Part shown: positions 7,321 through 16,822 of the stretch, in pieces
Position numbering within the stretch: position 1 is the stretch's first letter
How the letters are laid out: the number at the start of each line of letters is the position of its first letter
Source of the DNA: a virus
Reading direction: 5' to 3' (one strand)
Virus record (IMG/VR): IMGVR_UViG_3300048582_000118
Coordinates: 1 to 64,000 of that record
DNA: 64,000 nucleotides
Translations under genes and position numbers: made by a program
The notes under the pieces: generated by a model
What the model saw: the letters and a program-made list of their open reading frames with translations, nothing else
Databases searched by the model: none
Told to the model about the DNA's origin: nothing

Positions 7321-10300
7321 TATATAAATCCTATGCCAAGTTCTATCAAATTAAAGTCACCCACTAATGTATCTCCTGCTATTGCGGCATCTCGAGCTAA
7401 TTCAAAATTATACAGTGTTCCGGCAATTAAATTTGCTGTAGTTAACGCATAAGTAAACGTATACTTAGTATAGTTTGCAGTTCCGTTAATAACGCAAGGA
7501 ATACTAGTAACGGAATTTCCCCAAGCCGGCACAGCGGTGCCGTTAGGTACCGCACGGCTATATAATCTCATTATTGCAGTAGTGGTTGCAGCAGAAGACG
7601 CCCTCCCTGTTATCGATAATTGTATAGAAGTGGCGGCTGCTGGTATCGATACCATGAACCCGACACCTTCCGGAGTAGTATCGTCGAACGCTCTTCGTAT
7701 TAACGAATTAAAACTTGCATCGGGCGACAATGACGCAAACGTAGCGACTGGCCAATCACTATTATTAGGTGATTGAAACATATCTGCATAGTAGGTAATA
7801 GATGAATTCACAAGGCCGGCGCCGACTGACCCAGGGCGCCATTGTCCTGCTGCTTGGTTCCACACTAAACCTTGACCGGTAGTCGGGGCAATAGTTGCAG
7901 TGTCAACATCGTTAAGCGCATTGATCGAAAACGCACTAATACCTGTGATAAACCCAGCATTATTATTAAGTAAAGTAATGTTGCTGCCAGATTGCAAGGC
8001 GGTGTCTGCTTTAGTACCTTGTGCTGCTGTTGCAAAACTTGCGCTATTGAACGCACTACTTGCCACTGTTCCGCCTGTAGCCTGTACAGTAAAGTTACCG
8101 TTGGTACCACCGGAAATTGTACTAATTTTGCCGGTATTTAGCGTGTTCAACGCTGCTGTAACAGTAGTACCGACAACAGCCGACGAGTTAGTAATTAACG
8201 TCGAGTTATAATCCCCGGATGTTGCAACTACTGCACCGGTACGAGTGAATACGCTAGTTACCGCGCTTGCTGGGGTACTGTTTATCCATTTACTAGTAGC
8301 ATTATCGTAAGATAATACTTGCCCTTGCGCAGGCGTAGTAATAGTGGTATCTGTCAACGAGGTTAATGTGCCGGCTGTTGCTACACTTGCAAGGCCGGTA
8401 ATGGACGACGATGCTATAGTTGTAGAATATGTTACCTGGGTGCCGCCGGCGTTCCATCGTAGATATCCGTTACCTACAGCAGGTGTTGCAGTATCGCTAA
8501 GTCCCAATAGTGTAAAGCTACTATTAGTAGGAATAGTCGGTGTGCCAGTTAAATCGGTATATGCACCGGTTGTGGCTACTGTTGCAAGCCCTGTAATTTT
8601 AGCTGTCGGGATAGTAGCTGCATATACAACTTCTGTTCCGGTTGCATTCCACAATAAGTATCCGCTGTTAACTACAGTATCGTTAGTGTCACTTAGTCCT
8701 AAAAACGAATAAGCAGACGACGTAGGTTTGTTAGACAAGTCGTTGAAATTACCGCTTGTTGCTACTGTTGCAAGACCGGTTACGTTAGCAGCCGCAATTG
8801 CAGTTTCGTATACAACCGAAGTGCCGGTGCTGTTCCATCTTAGGTAGCCGCTGTTGACCGCTGTTGCAGTAGTGTCGCTCAAACCTTTTAATGTAAACGT
8901 GCTATTAGTAGGGATGGTCGGCTGGTTGATTAAATCATTGTAGCTACCACTTGTCGCCACTGTTGCGAGACCGGTAACAGATGCCACTGGAATTGTAGCC
9001 GAGTATGTAACTTGTGTGCCGGTTCCGTTCCATCTTAAGTACCCGTTGTTTACAGCGGGCGTTGCAGTGTCGCTTAATCCCAGTAATGTAAAGCTGCTGT
9101 TAGTAGGAATAGTCGGTGTCCCAGTTAAATCAGTGTATGCCCCGGTTGTTGCTACTGTTGCGAATCCAGTCACTGCGGTCGACGGAATTGTAGCCGAGTA
9201 AGTTACTGATGTTCCGCCAGCATTCCATCTTAGATAGCCGCTGTTTACTACGGTGTTGTCGGTGTCGCTTAATCCAACGAAGCTAAAGCTGTTGTTAGTA
9301 GGAATAGTAGGCTGATTGATTAAATCGGTGTAGCTACCGCTTGTTGCTACTGGTGCTAGTCCTGTGATTACTGTTGTCGGAATCGTAGTAACGTAAGTCA
9401 CTAATGTTCCGCCAGCATTCCATCTTAGATAACCATTGCCCACGGCAGGCGTTGCAGTGTCGCTTAATCCTAATAATGCGAAGCTGCTGTTAGTAGGAAT
9501 AGTAGGCTTGTTGGACAAACTGTTGTAGTTTACAACTTTGTTTACCCACACTGTTCCGTTATACACTAACGCCTGATCATTAACAGGTGCAGTAATAGTG
9601 ACGCCGCCGATGGTGTTTATCGTCGGCACTACTTCGTTGGAGTTAATCCATGCGGTTCCATTGTATCTTAGAATTTGATCAAGCGTCGGGGCAGATATGC
9701 TTACATCAGTTAAGCTACCGAGCGTAGACGGTATTGCTGGAGTGTTTATTAAATCAGCATAATCGCCGGTGGTCGCCACTGTCGCAAGCGGAACATCTTG
9801 TATAGTAAGATCGCCGGTGATATTAACAACCCCCGTCGGGCTTATAGTTAAACGAGGCTGACTGTCCGTAGAGAATGCAACAAGATCTTGCGACGGACTA
9901 TACATGCCGTAAGTGGCAACTGGATACTGTGCACCGGAGTTTGCAAACCCGTATGCAGGTGTTGCCGGGGAACTGTTGTTAGCAAATATTCTACCTGTAT
10001 TTACACCTACCGATCTACCGTTGTTTACTATTGCAAACGTAGGTATGCCGCCGGACACAGTGTTTGTTGCAAGCTCCATGTTAACGAAATCAGTGAATAT
10101 AGATTTATTAATATCGAATTGACTATCTGTTACTACTAATCTACCGGCATTCGACGTTCTCTTTAAGTCGATGGTATTGTTTAGAATAGCAGTAGCAGTA
10201 ATAGCTAAATTACCGCTGCCGGTTGTTTCGCCGGCAACAGCGCAATTCCATATAGTGGACTCGCCTATGCGTAATTTACCGTTGCCGACCCTGGCGCCGC

Positions 10301-13300
10301 CACCTGTTGCAGTAGTATTAGTGTTGTTGATTTCCACCGGTATAGCTTGTATAATACCTTCAGCACAATCTATGCCAACTACGACAGAATCACTAAGTAG
10401 CGCGCCTGCGAGTGTATATACACACTGCGAATGTATTGTCTGGATGCCTATATTACATAACGTTGTCCTTCCCGACGAGAAGTATAGTCTCTGTAAGTTA
10501 GCCGGTATATCAGCAGTGGAAGTAACACCCACATCGCAATTTTGTATTTCTACTCCCTTCAGATTAAATAAGCCGGCACCTTTTAGCGCGACACCGACCG
10601 ATCCTACGGCATTATTGCCGATTATATTGAGACCGGCTAACGTGGACCCGAAGTCTGCGCTCGATGACGACAACACAATTACGGGTGCTGCGTTTACCCC
10701 TACTATAGTAGAATTTAAACCTAACACCCCAATTCTTTGATCATTAATTTCAATAGGGTTATCTTCGTTGTAAACACCTGGCAAAATATTAACTGTTACG
10801 AAATCATCCGGCGATAGTGTTGCCGCTAATGCTGTAGCAGCCTCTACACCTTTCTTAACAGTTGCATATGGATGCAAGCCGGATCCGTCGCCTGTTAGGT
10901 CATTGCCTGTTGTCATAACTATCACAGTGTTGCTATCGGCAGGCAATGTTGCACGTATTGCTTCCCACTGTGTACCGTTAAACTGTAGCAAATCTTTAGG
11001 TTGTTGACCTGTAGTGACTACGTCTGTTAAACTACCTAAAGTTGTAGGAATAGTCGGCTTATTAGTTAAACTATTGTAATTTACGTTTTGATTAATCCAG
11101 CTAGTACCGTTATATACTAACGCTTGCTGTGCAATCGCGCCGGAGATCGAAACATCCTCAAGTCCACCTAATGTTACGCCGTCGCCGGCAGTAGTTAAGT
11201 CATCTGCCGGCAGCCACGTTAATGTGGTTGAATTCCACTTTAACACTTGTCCGTTTGTTACTCCGGTTGTATCTACATCACCGATGCTATTTAACGTAGG
11301 TACAGTTGCGACTGGATTCCCATTAATCCAACGATCACTAGCAGTGCTGTAAATTAACGATTGCCCGTCAGCTGGCGCAGTAATAACTACGTCCGTTGCA
11401 TCATTTAGTATGCCGCTGAAGCCTATTGCCGAAATATCTGCAATTCGAGCGTATACGCTTAAATTGGGCTGACCGGTCAACGACGAGTAAGGCACAAATT
11501 GGTTAACCCATGTAGTACCGTTCCACACTAGTGCCTGATTTGTTAAACGGGACGAGGTGATAACGTCGGTTAAGTCAGATAGTAAAACTGGTATAGACGG
11601 CTTGTTGATTAAGTCGTTGTAACTACCGCTTGTTGCTACGGTAGCAAATCCGGTTACCGCAGTAGACGGAATAGTCGACGAATAAATTACACTAGTTCCT
11701 GCAGAATTCCATTGCAAATATGCATTTGCTACTGCGGTCGACGAAGTATCACTTAACCCTCTTAATGTAAAGCTGCTGTTAGTAGGAATAGTAGGCTTGT
11801 TGGACAAACTGTCGTAGTTTACAACTTTGTTTACCCAATCGGTGCCATTGAATACTAACGCTTGGTCATTAACTGGGGAACTAAGCACAACGCCGCCGAG
11901 GGTGTTTATCGTAGGCACTACTTCGTCAGAGTTAATCCATGTGGTTCCGTTGTATCTTAGCAGCTGATTAGTGGTTGCAGATGCAACCGACACATTAGAT
12001 AAATCATCTAATACAGACGGTATAAACGGTGCATTTATTAAATCGTTATAGTTGCCGCTTGTCGCTACAGCAGCAAGTCCAGTGACGTCCGAAGCAGGGA
12101 TAGCCGCATCATATATAATTGCAGTACTATCTGCGTTCCACTGTAAGTAACCCGAGTTAACAGGCGCATCGGTTGTGTCAGCTAAACCTAAGAAAGTGAA
12201 TGTGTCGTTTGTAGGAATACTCGGCTTGTTTAGCAAGTCGTTGTATTGGCCGGTTGTTGCTACTGTAGACAGCCCAGACACAGAAGCTGCTGGAATAACA
12301 GTAGAGTATGTAATATTTGTGCCAGCAGCATTCCATTGCAAATAACCCAATGCTAAAGGCGTATCGAGTGTATCATTTAATCCTACGAAACTAAAATTGT
12401 TGTTAGTAGGAATGGTTGGCGTATCGGTTAAATCAGTGTAACTGCCAGATATTGCAACTGCTGCAAGCCCTGCAATATCACCGGAGCTAATAATAGTTTC
12501 ATAGACTACATTTGTCCCGGCACTATTCCATCTTAGGTAACCGCTTGCCTCCGGAGTGTCAGTGACATCACTAAGGCCTACTATCGTAAATGAATTATTA
12601 GTAGGAATTGTCGGAGTGTTAATCAAATCACTGTAGCTGCCACTCGTTGCTACGTCAGCAAGACCGTCGATTGCAGTAGGTGGAATAGTTGCAGTGTACT
12701 CAATTGCAGTTGCAGTATCGTCCCATTTTAAGAAGCTGTTAGCAACTTTAGCATCGACAGTATCGTTTAACCCAACGAAACTATAGGAGTCGTTAGTAGG
12801 CGTACCAGATAAGTCCGAAAATGCACCGCTTGTTGCTACAGTAGCAAGACCGGTTATTACTGTCGAAGGAATGGTAGCTTGGTATATAACTTGTGTACCG
12901 GCGGAGTTCCATCTTAGGAATCCGTTTACTAATGCAGTACCTAGTGTATCGCTTAATCCCGTTAATGTATAACTTGCTGATGTAGGCGTACCAGATAAGT
13001 CGGAGAATGCCCCACTTGTTGCTACGGCAGCAAGGCCGGTTACATCACTCGACGGTATAGTAGCAACATATTCTACCGATGCTCCAGAAGCATTCCACCT
13101 TAAATAGGCCTCAGCAAGCGAAGTATCGGCCGTGTCGCTTAATCCAGTTAATGTAAAACTACTGTTACCCGGTATAGTCGGTTTATTTGATAAATCGTTG
13201 TAATTTCCGGTTGTTGCCACTGTTGCAAATCCAGAGACCGCGGTCGACGGAATGACAGTAGAATATATAATACTTGTACCAGCAGCATTCCACTGCAAAT

Positions 13301-16300
13301 ACCCTAATGCTGTTGGAGCATCAAGAGTATCGTTTAAGCCCACAAAACTAAAACTGCTGTTAGTGGGGATAGTCGGCGTATTTATTAGATCATCGTAATC
13401 ACCACTAGTAGCAACCGATGCTAGGCCGGTGATACTAGCAGCGCCGATTGTTGTCTCGTATACTACATTAGTGCCGGAAGTATTCCATCGCAGGTATCCG
13501 TTTGCTGTTGCAGTAGCAGAAGTATCATTTAAGCCTGTTAGCGAAAAACTATTGTTAGTCGGCAAAGCAGTAGGAACCCATGCAGTACCATTCCACAACA
13601 CAGTAGAACTACCTACTGTCGGTGGAACTGTCGTCATATTTACATCAGACAACTGACTGTAAGATAAAGGAATGAATGGTTTGTTTTGCAGAGTACCGTA
13701 GTCAACATCCTCGTTTACCCACACTGTACCGTCCCAGACTAGCGCCTGCCCTATGTCCTTAACGACTCCGATGTCTGTGTCAGTTAGATCGTTTAATGTG
13801 CTCGGTACAGTGTATGAAGTGTTAACCCACTGATTGTTAATACTATCGTATCCTAAGACTTGTCCGTCCTGTGGACTAGTAATAGAAACGTCAGTTAAAT
13901 CATTTAAATCAGCAACTGGCGCAGGCATCGGTGTGTTAACCCACTTAGTACCATTCCACCTTAGTATATTACCATTTGTGATAGCACTTATTGTTACGTC
14001 TGTTAACCCTGACATGCCGATCTTGTCAGTTAATTCATTATAACTAATATATTTGTTTATCCAGGCCGTACCGTTGTATCCAAGATACTGACTATTAGCC
14101 GGGGAGACGATAATAACATCGTCGAGATCATCTAATTGCCCGCTGACAACCGGCACTGACTTAACATTAAAGAATGTAACAGGAGCAGTATAACGAAACT
14201 TAGCAGGAGACGTCACTGACGAATTTAAACTAACCGGAGTAGCAAAAGAACTATTGGCGCCTGCTAACAGAGTTGTAGTCGGATTAGTTAAATTAGAAGG
14301 GTCTACAACTTCGCCGTCGGCGCCTTCGTACACATTATTAAATCCGATCCATAATTCCCGAGTAGTAGTATCTATAGCAAACTGAACTACACCCGGCTGG
14401 ACGCTAGTGGAATCTAAAGTAAATTGTGTAAATGTGTGCGCTAATACCCCATCTTTGTATAGTGAATTATCATTAAAATTAACAGAAATGTACCCGATGC
14501 TTGCCGAAGGATCTTCGTTAAAATTCGTAACAATGTTATAATCAAATAAACCCATTTGAACATTGTTATCCACGGACCTTACATCATATTCTAAATACAG
14601 CAAGTCGCTACTAAAAGGGTTTAGTGCAGAACGGTCCGTTACAACAGTGCCTAACCCGGCACTCGTTGCAATTGCCGTCTTTTTATCAGTACTTAATCCC
14701 TTGTTCACCGACGGAGGAACAGTATACAATACACCGTCTACTAGCACCTGATTACTACTATCGGCTGCTGCAACCCATTTTACTCCATCGAATTTTAAGA
14801 CATCGCCGGCTGCTGGGGACGGCACTGTCACATCCGACATTGTGTTGATACTAGATGCTGCACCAAGAATAACTACAAGTCCGTTATCTAATGCAACCTT
14901 AGGCGATAATCCGTTTGTTAAATTATTTCGTCGAAATAAATTGTTCCAGGTCATGTCGTCTACACATAGCTCTTGTCCGGCGGGAATCGTTATGCTGCCA
15001 AGTACATCGGAGTTGCAAAATGCCTTAGGGTATCGGTAAGGCCATAACGTTGTTTTACCAACATTAATAATTACATCGTTATTAATAATAGTGTTGTTAA
15101 AATATTCATATGTGCCGATATCGATTTGATTAATTTGGCTATCTTCTACTGAAGACAATTGTAATTTAGGAAATTCAATGTTATCTACAAAACAATTCTT
15201 TAAGTATAACGACATTGCATTAGGTTGTGTGTTGCCAGACCATTTAAAGTCGTTAAATGTTGCTCCCCAGAAATATACAATCTGCGTACCGGTATTTAGG
15301 TATTCGGGATCAGTGCCAGTATCGACTGTTACATCGCCTGCAAAGACCCATTGGGAGTAATTACTAACTAATTCTACAGAAAGTGCGCTAGAGTAAGTAC
15401 CGGTAAATTGTGTTGCTATGACTCCTTGCGCTGGCATATTGAGATAGGGAATAGTAACATTACCGGTGTTATTAGCAGATGAACCGACACGCACCACGCC
15501 CGACGATGCAAAAGACAGAATTCTCCACTTCGGGAGTACGAGATTTTCATCGTATGGTGCAGGAGTACTTGCAACGGAAATTATCCAACCGGGAAATAAC
15601 GATTCGGGTCCTGTGCCATCACCGATCTCGTCTAACGCCCTGCTAATAGTACGAAATGGCTTATACACGGATCCTGTATTTTTGTTATCGTCGCCGGTGA
15701 GAGCGTCAACGTACAACTTCTGCGCTTCGGCACCGATTTTAGTAGTACTTGACTGCCATAGATTAGTAGTTCCATCAAATAATAGAATATCGCCGGTTAC
15801 AGGAAACGGTGCATCGACATCTGTTAAGTCATTAATCGAACTCGGCGGAACCTCGGTTGCGGTAATATAACCGACGTCGTTGTTTAATTCACTGATGTCA
15901 TTGCCACTTTGCAAAGCAGTATCGGCTAAATCACCTTGTGCTATAGTTGCGTAGAAAGCAGCATAATCTCCTACAAGTGGCGCTACGGCTCCATTTCTTC
16001 CATTGAACGAAGCTACGCCTGCATCGGGAGGGATATCAGCCGCAGTGATATACCCTGCGTCGTTGACTAATAGACTTACGTTATTGCCTGATTGCAAAGC
16101 AGTATCGGCTAAATCACCTTGTGCAGTAGTTGCATAAAACGATGCATAATCACTTGCCTCTGCTGTAATTGCGCCAGTGCGTCCAAAGACCGATGGTATC
16201 GCATCGGCAGGTATATCAGCAGCAGTGATAAATCCGGTATCATTATCTAGTTCACTAATAGGGTCGTTTGGTTGCAGGGCAGTATCAGCCAAATCACCCT

Positions 16301-16796
16301 GTGCAGTAGTTGCATAGAAAGCAGCATAATCGTTTTCATCGGCTACTATTGCACCAGTGCGACTAAAGACCGAAGGGACCGCGTCTGCAGGCACTTGAGC
16401 AGCAGTTATAAACCCACTGTCGTTGTTTAATTCACTGATATCGTCACCACTTTGCAAAGCAGTGTTGGCTAATGCGCCTTGTGTAGTGGTTGCATAAAAA
16501 GCAGCATAATCGTTTTCGTCGGCAATGATAGCGCCGGTGCGTCCAAAGACGCTATCGACTGCACTAGTACCGCCACCTGTTACTGTCTGAAAAGTCAAAT
16601 TACCGGAACCATCCGTCATTATTACTTGCCCCGACGTTCCGTCGGTATCAGGATACGATATACCGGAAATTGTCACTTGTCCTACCGAATTTAATATGTC
16701 GAACCCGGCGGTATCTAAATCTGCAGACAACGACGGACTATTGTCGAAAATAAGACTAGTGTTACTTTTTGCAATATCGGATAATTTGATTGCCAT
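7320..16796 (-). CDS. Giant modular tail fibre (3158 aa)
   Basis: By far the largest adhesin of the left block. Order: a short N-terminal cap (residues 1-80); four copies of a roughly 60-residue VFGRTGAI...TALQSG...GFITA module (80-335); a parallel-beta-helix-like domain opening with LYVDALTGDDNKNTG (about 357-650), the pattern of pectin-lyase-fold proteins; linkers built from LxDLTDVxIxxPxxGQ...WVN units; eight tandem 62-65-residue GLSDT...LRWN...ATVATSG units and a ninth apart (about 1080-1735); a second beta-helix-like domain (about 1950-2330) with NILPGVYNEDNPIEI; six more GLSDT units (about 2430-2810); another RTGAVVA unit; and a unique C-terminal domain of about 130 residues. There is no S74 chaperone at the end. 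A late box lies 28 bases upstream. Probably a long trimeric fibre. Confidence 0.85.
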   Translation of the reverse strand: MAIKLSDIAKSNTSLIFDNSPSLSADLDTAGFDILNSVGQVTISGISYPDTDGTSGQVIMTDGSGNLTFQTVTGGGTSAVDSVFGRTGAIIADENDYAAFYATTTQGALANTALQSGDDISELNNDSGFITAAQVPADAVPSVFSRTGAIVADENDYAAFYATTAQGDLADTALQPNDPISELDNDTGFITAADIPADAIPSVFGRTGAITAEASDYASFYATTAQGDLADTALQSGNNVSLLVNDAGYITAADIPPDAGVASFNGRNGAVAPLVGDYAAFYATIAQGDLADTALQSGNDISELNNDVGYITATEVPPSSINDLTDVDAPFPVTGDILLFDGTTNLWQSSTTKIGAEAQKLYVDALTGDDNKNTGSVYKPFRTISRALDEIGDGTGPESLFPGWIISVASTPAPYDENLVLPKWRILSFASSGVVRVGSSANNTGNVTIPYLNMPAQGVIATQFTGTYSSALSVELVSNYSQWVFAGDVTVDTGTDPEYLNTGTQIVYFWGATFNDFKWSGNTQPNAMSLYLKNCFVDNIEFPKLQLSSVEDSQINQIDIGTYEYFNNTIINNDVIINVGKTTLWPYRYPKAFCNSDVLGSITIPAGQELCVDDMTWNNLFRRNNLTNGLSPKVALDNGLVVILGAASSINTMSDVTVPSPAAGDVLKFDGVKWVAAADSSNQVLVDGVLYTVPPSVNKGLSTDKKTAIATSAGLGTVVTDRSALNPFSSDLLYLEYDVRSVDNNVQMGLFDYNIVTNFNEDPSASIGYISVNFNDNSLYKDGVLAHTFTQFTLDSTSVQPGVVQFAIDTTTRELWIGFNNVYEGADGEVVDPSNLTNPTTTLLAGANSSFATPVSLNSSVTSPAKFRYTAPVTFFNVKSVPVVSGQLDDLDDVIIVSPANSQYLGYNGTAWINKYISYNELTDKIGMSGLTDVTISAITNGNILRWNGTKWVNTPMPAPVADLNDLTDVSITSPQDGQVLGYDSINNQWVNTSYTVPSTLNDLTDTDIGVVKDIGQALVWDGTVWVNEDVDYGTLQNKPFIPLSYSQLSDVNMTTVPPTVGSSTVLWNGTAWVPTALPTNNSFSLTGLNDTSATATANGYLRWNTSGTNVVYETTIGAASITGLASVATSGDYDDLINTPTIPTNSSFSFVGLNDTLDAPTALGYLQWNAAGTSIIYSTVIPSTAVSGFATVATTGNYNDLSNKPTIPGNSSFTLTGLSDTADTSLAEAYLRWNASGASVEYVATIPSSDVTGLAAVATSGAFSDLSGTPTSASYTLTGLSDTLGTALVNGFLRWNSAGTQVIYQATIPSTVITGLATVATSGAFSDLSGTPTNDSYSFVGLNDTVDAKVANSFLKWDDTATAIEYTATIPPTAIDGLADVATSGSYSDLINTPTIPTNNSFTIVGLSDVTDTPEASGYLRWNSAGTNVVYETIISSGDIAGLAAVAISGSYTDLTDTPTIPTNNNFSFVGLNDTLDTPLALGYLQWNAAGTNITYSTVIPAASVSGLSTVATTGQYNDLLNKPSIPTNDTFTFLGLADTTDAPVNSGYLQWNADSTAIIYDAAIPASDVTGLAAVATSGNYNDLINAPFIPSVLDDLSNVSVASATTNQLLRYNGTTWINSDEVVPTINTLGGVVLSSPVNDQALVFNGTDWVNKVVNYDSLSNKPTIPTNSSFTLRGLSDTSSTAVANAYLQWNSAGTSVIYSSTIPSTAVTGFATVATSGSYNDLINKPSIPVLLSDLTDVITSSRLTNQALVWNGTTWVNQFVPYSSLTGQPNLSVYARIADISAIGFSGILNDATDVVITAPADGQSLIYSTASDRWINGNPVATVPTLNSIGDVDTTGVTNGQVLKWNSTTLTWLPADDLTTAGDGVTLGGLEDVSISGAIAQQALVYNGTSWINQNVNYNSLTNKPTIPTTLGSLTDVVTTGQQPKDLLQFNGTQWEAIRATLPADSNTVIVMTTGNDLTGDGSGLHPYATVKKGVEAATALAATLSPDDFVTVNILPGVYNEDNPIEINDQRIGVLGLNSTIVGVNAAPVIVLSSSSADFGSTLAGLNIIGNNAVGSVGVALKGAGLFNLKGVEIQNCDVGVTSTADIPANLQRLYFSSGRTTLCNIGIQTIHSQCVYTLAGALLSDSVVVGIDCAEGIIQAIPVEINNTNTTATGGGARVGNGKLRIGESTIWNCAVAGETTGSGNLAITATAILNNTIDLKRTSNAGRLVVTDSQFDINKSIFTDFVNMELATNTVSGGIPTFAIVNNGRSVGVNTGRIFANNSSPATPAYGFANSGAQYPVATYGMYSPSQDLVAFSTDSQPRLTISPTGVVNITGDLTIQDVPLATVATTGDYADLINTPAIPSTLGSLTDVSISAPTLDQILRYNGTAWINSNEVVPTINTIGGVTITAPVNDQALVYNGTVWVNKVVNYNSLSNKPTIPTNSSFALLGLSDTATPAVGNGYLRWNAGGTLVTYVTTIPTTVITGLAPVATSGSYTDLINQPTIPTNNSFSFVGLSDTDNTVVNSGYLRWNAGGTSVTYSATIPSTAVTGFATVATTGAYTDLTGTPTIPTNSSFTLLGLSDTATPAVNNGYLRWNGTGTQVTYSATIPVASVTGLATVATSGSYNDLINQPTIPTNSTFTLKGLSDTTATAVNSGYLRWNSTGTSVVYETAIAAANVTGLATVATSGNFNDLSNKPTSSAYSFLGLSDTNDTVVNSGYLLWNATGTEVVYAATIPTAKITGLATVATTGAYTDLTGTPTIPTNSSFTLLGLSDTATPAVGNGYLRWNAGGTQVTYSTTIASSSITGLASVATAGTLTSLTDTTITTPAQGQVLSYDNATSKWINSTPASAVTSVFTRTGAVVATSGDYNSTLITNSSAVVGTTVTAALNTLNTGKISTISGGTNGNFTVQATGGTVASSAFNSASFATAAQGTKADTALQSGSNITLLNNNAGFITGISAFSINALNDVDTATIAPTTGQGLVWNQAAGQWRPGSVGAGLVNSSITYYADMFQSPNNSDWPVATFASLSPDASFNSLIRRAFDDTTPEGVGFMVSIPAAATSIQLSITGRASSAATTTAIMRLYSRAVPNGTAVPAWGNSVTSIPCVINGTANYTKYTFTYALTTANLIAGTLYNFELARDAAIAGDTLVGDFNLIELGIGFI
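8345..9490 (-). repeat. Six tandem GLSDT/YLRWN repeat units in the giant fibre
   Basis: Six in-frame units of about 190 bases, each coding for a GLSDT...GYLRWN...TIPxxxVTGLATVATSG...DLxxxPTIPTN segment. Neighbouring units are very similar at the DNA level, for example the first and last, which suggests recent duplication. Confidence 0.85.
12020..13560 (-). repeat. Eight tandem GLSDT/YLRWN repeat units in the giant fibre
   Basis: Eight in-frame units of 62-65 codons of the same family as the 8345-9490 array, with a ninth unit standing apart at about 11585-11780. They are more diverged than the downstream array, so the two arrays probably differ in age. Confidence 0.8.
15885..16560 (-). repeat. 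Four N-terminal RTGAI...TALQSG repeat units in the giant fibre
   Basis: Four consecutive modules of about 60 codons with RTGAI, DYAAFYATTAQGDLADTALQ and GFITAA; the fourth is the most diverged (FNGRNGAVAPLV). A related unit recurs near the C-terminus. Confidence 0.8.
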
Positions 16797-16822
16797 GTGT
16801 TGTTTCCTACTTATTATTTTAT

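Noticed and set aside
8344-9201. Rightward open frames inside the giant fibre gene
   Set aside because: They are antisense reflections of the repeat units (same period, no ribosome-binding sites, no promoter) and code for low-complexity Val/Pro/Ala strings.
7320-16796. CRISPR-like periodic repeats
   Set aside because: The periodicity of about 190 bases is in-frame protein repetition with codon-position variation; there are no short identical repeats with unique spacers.
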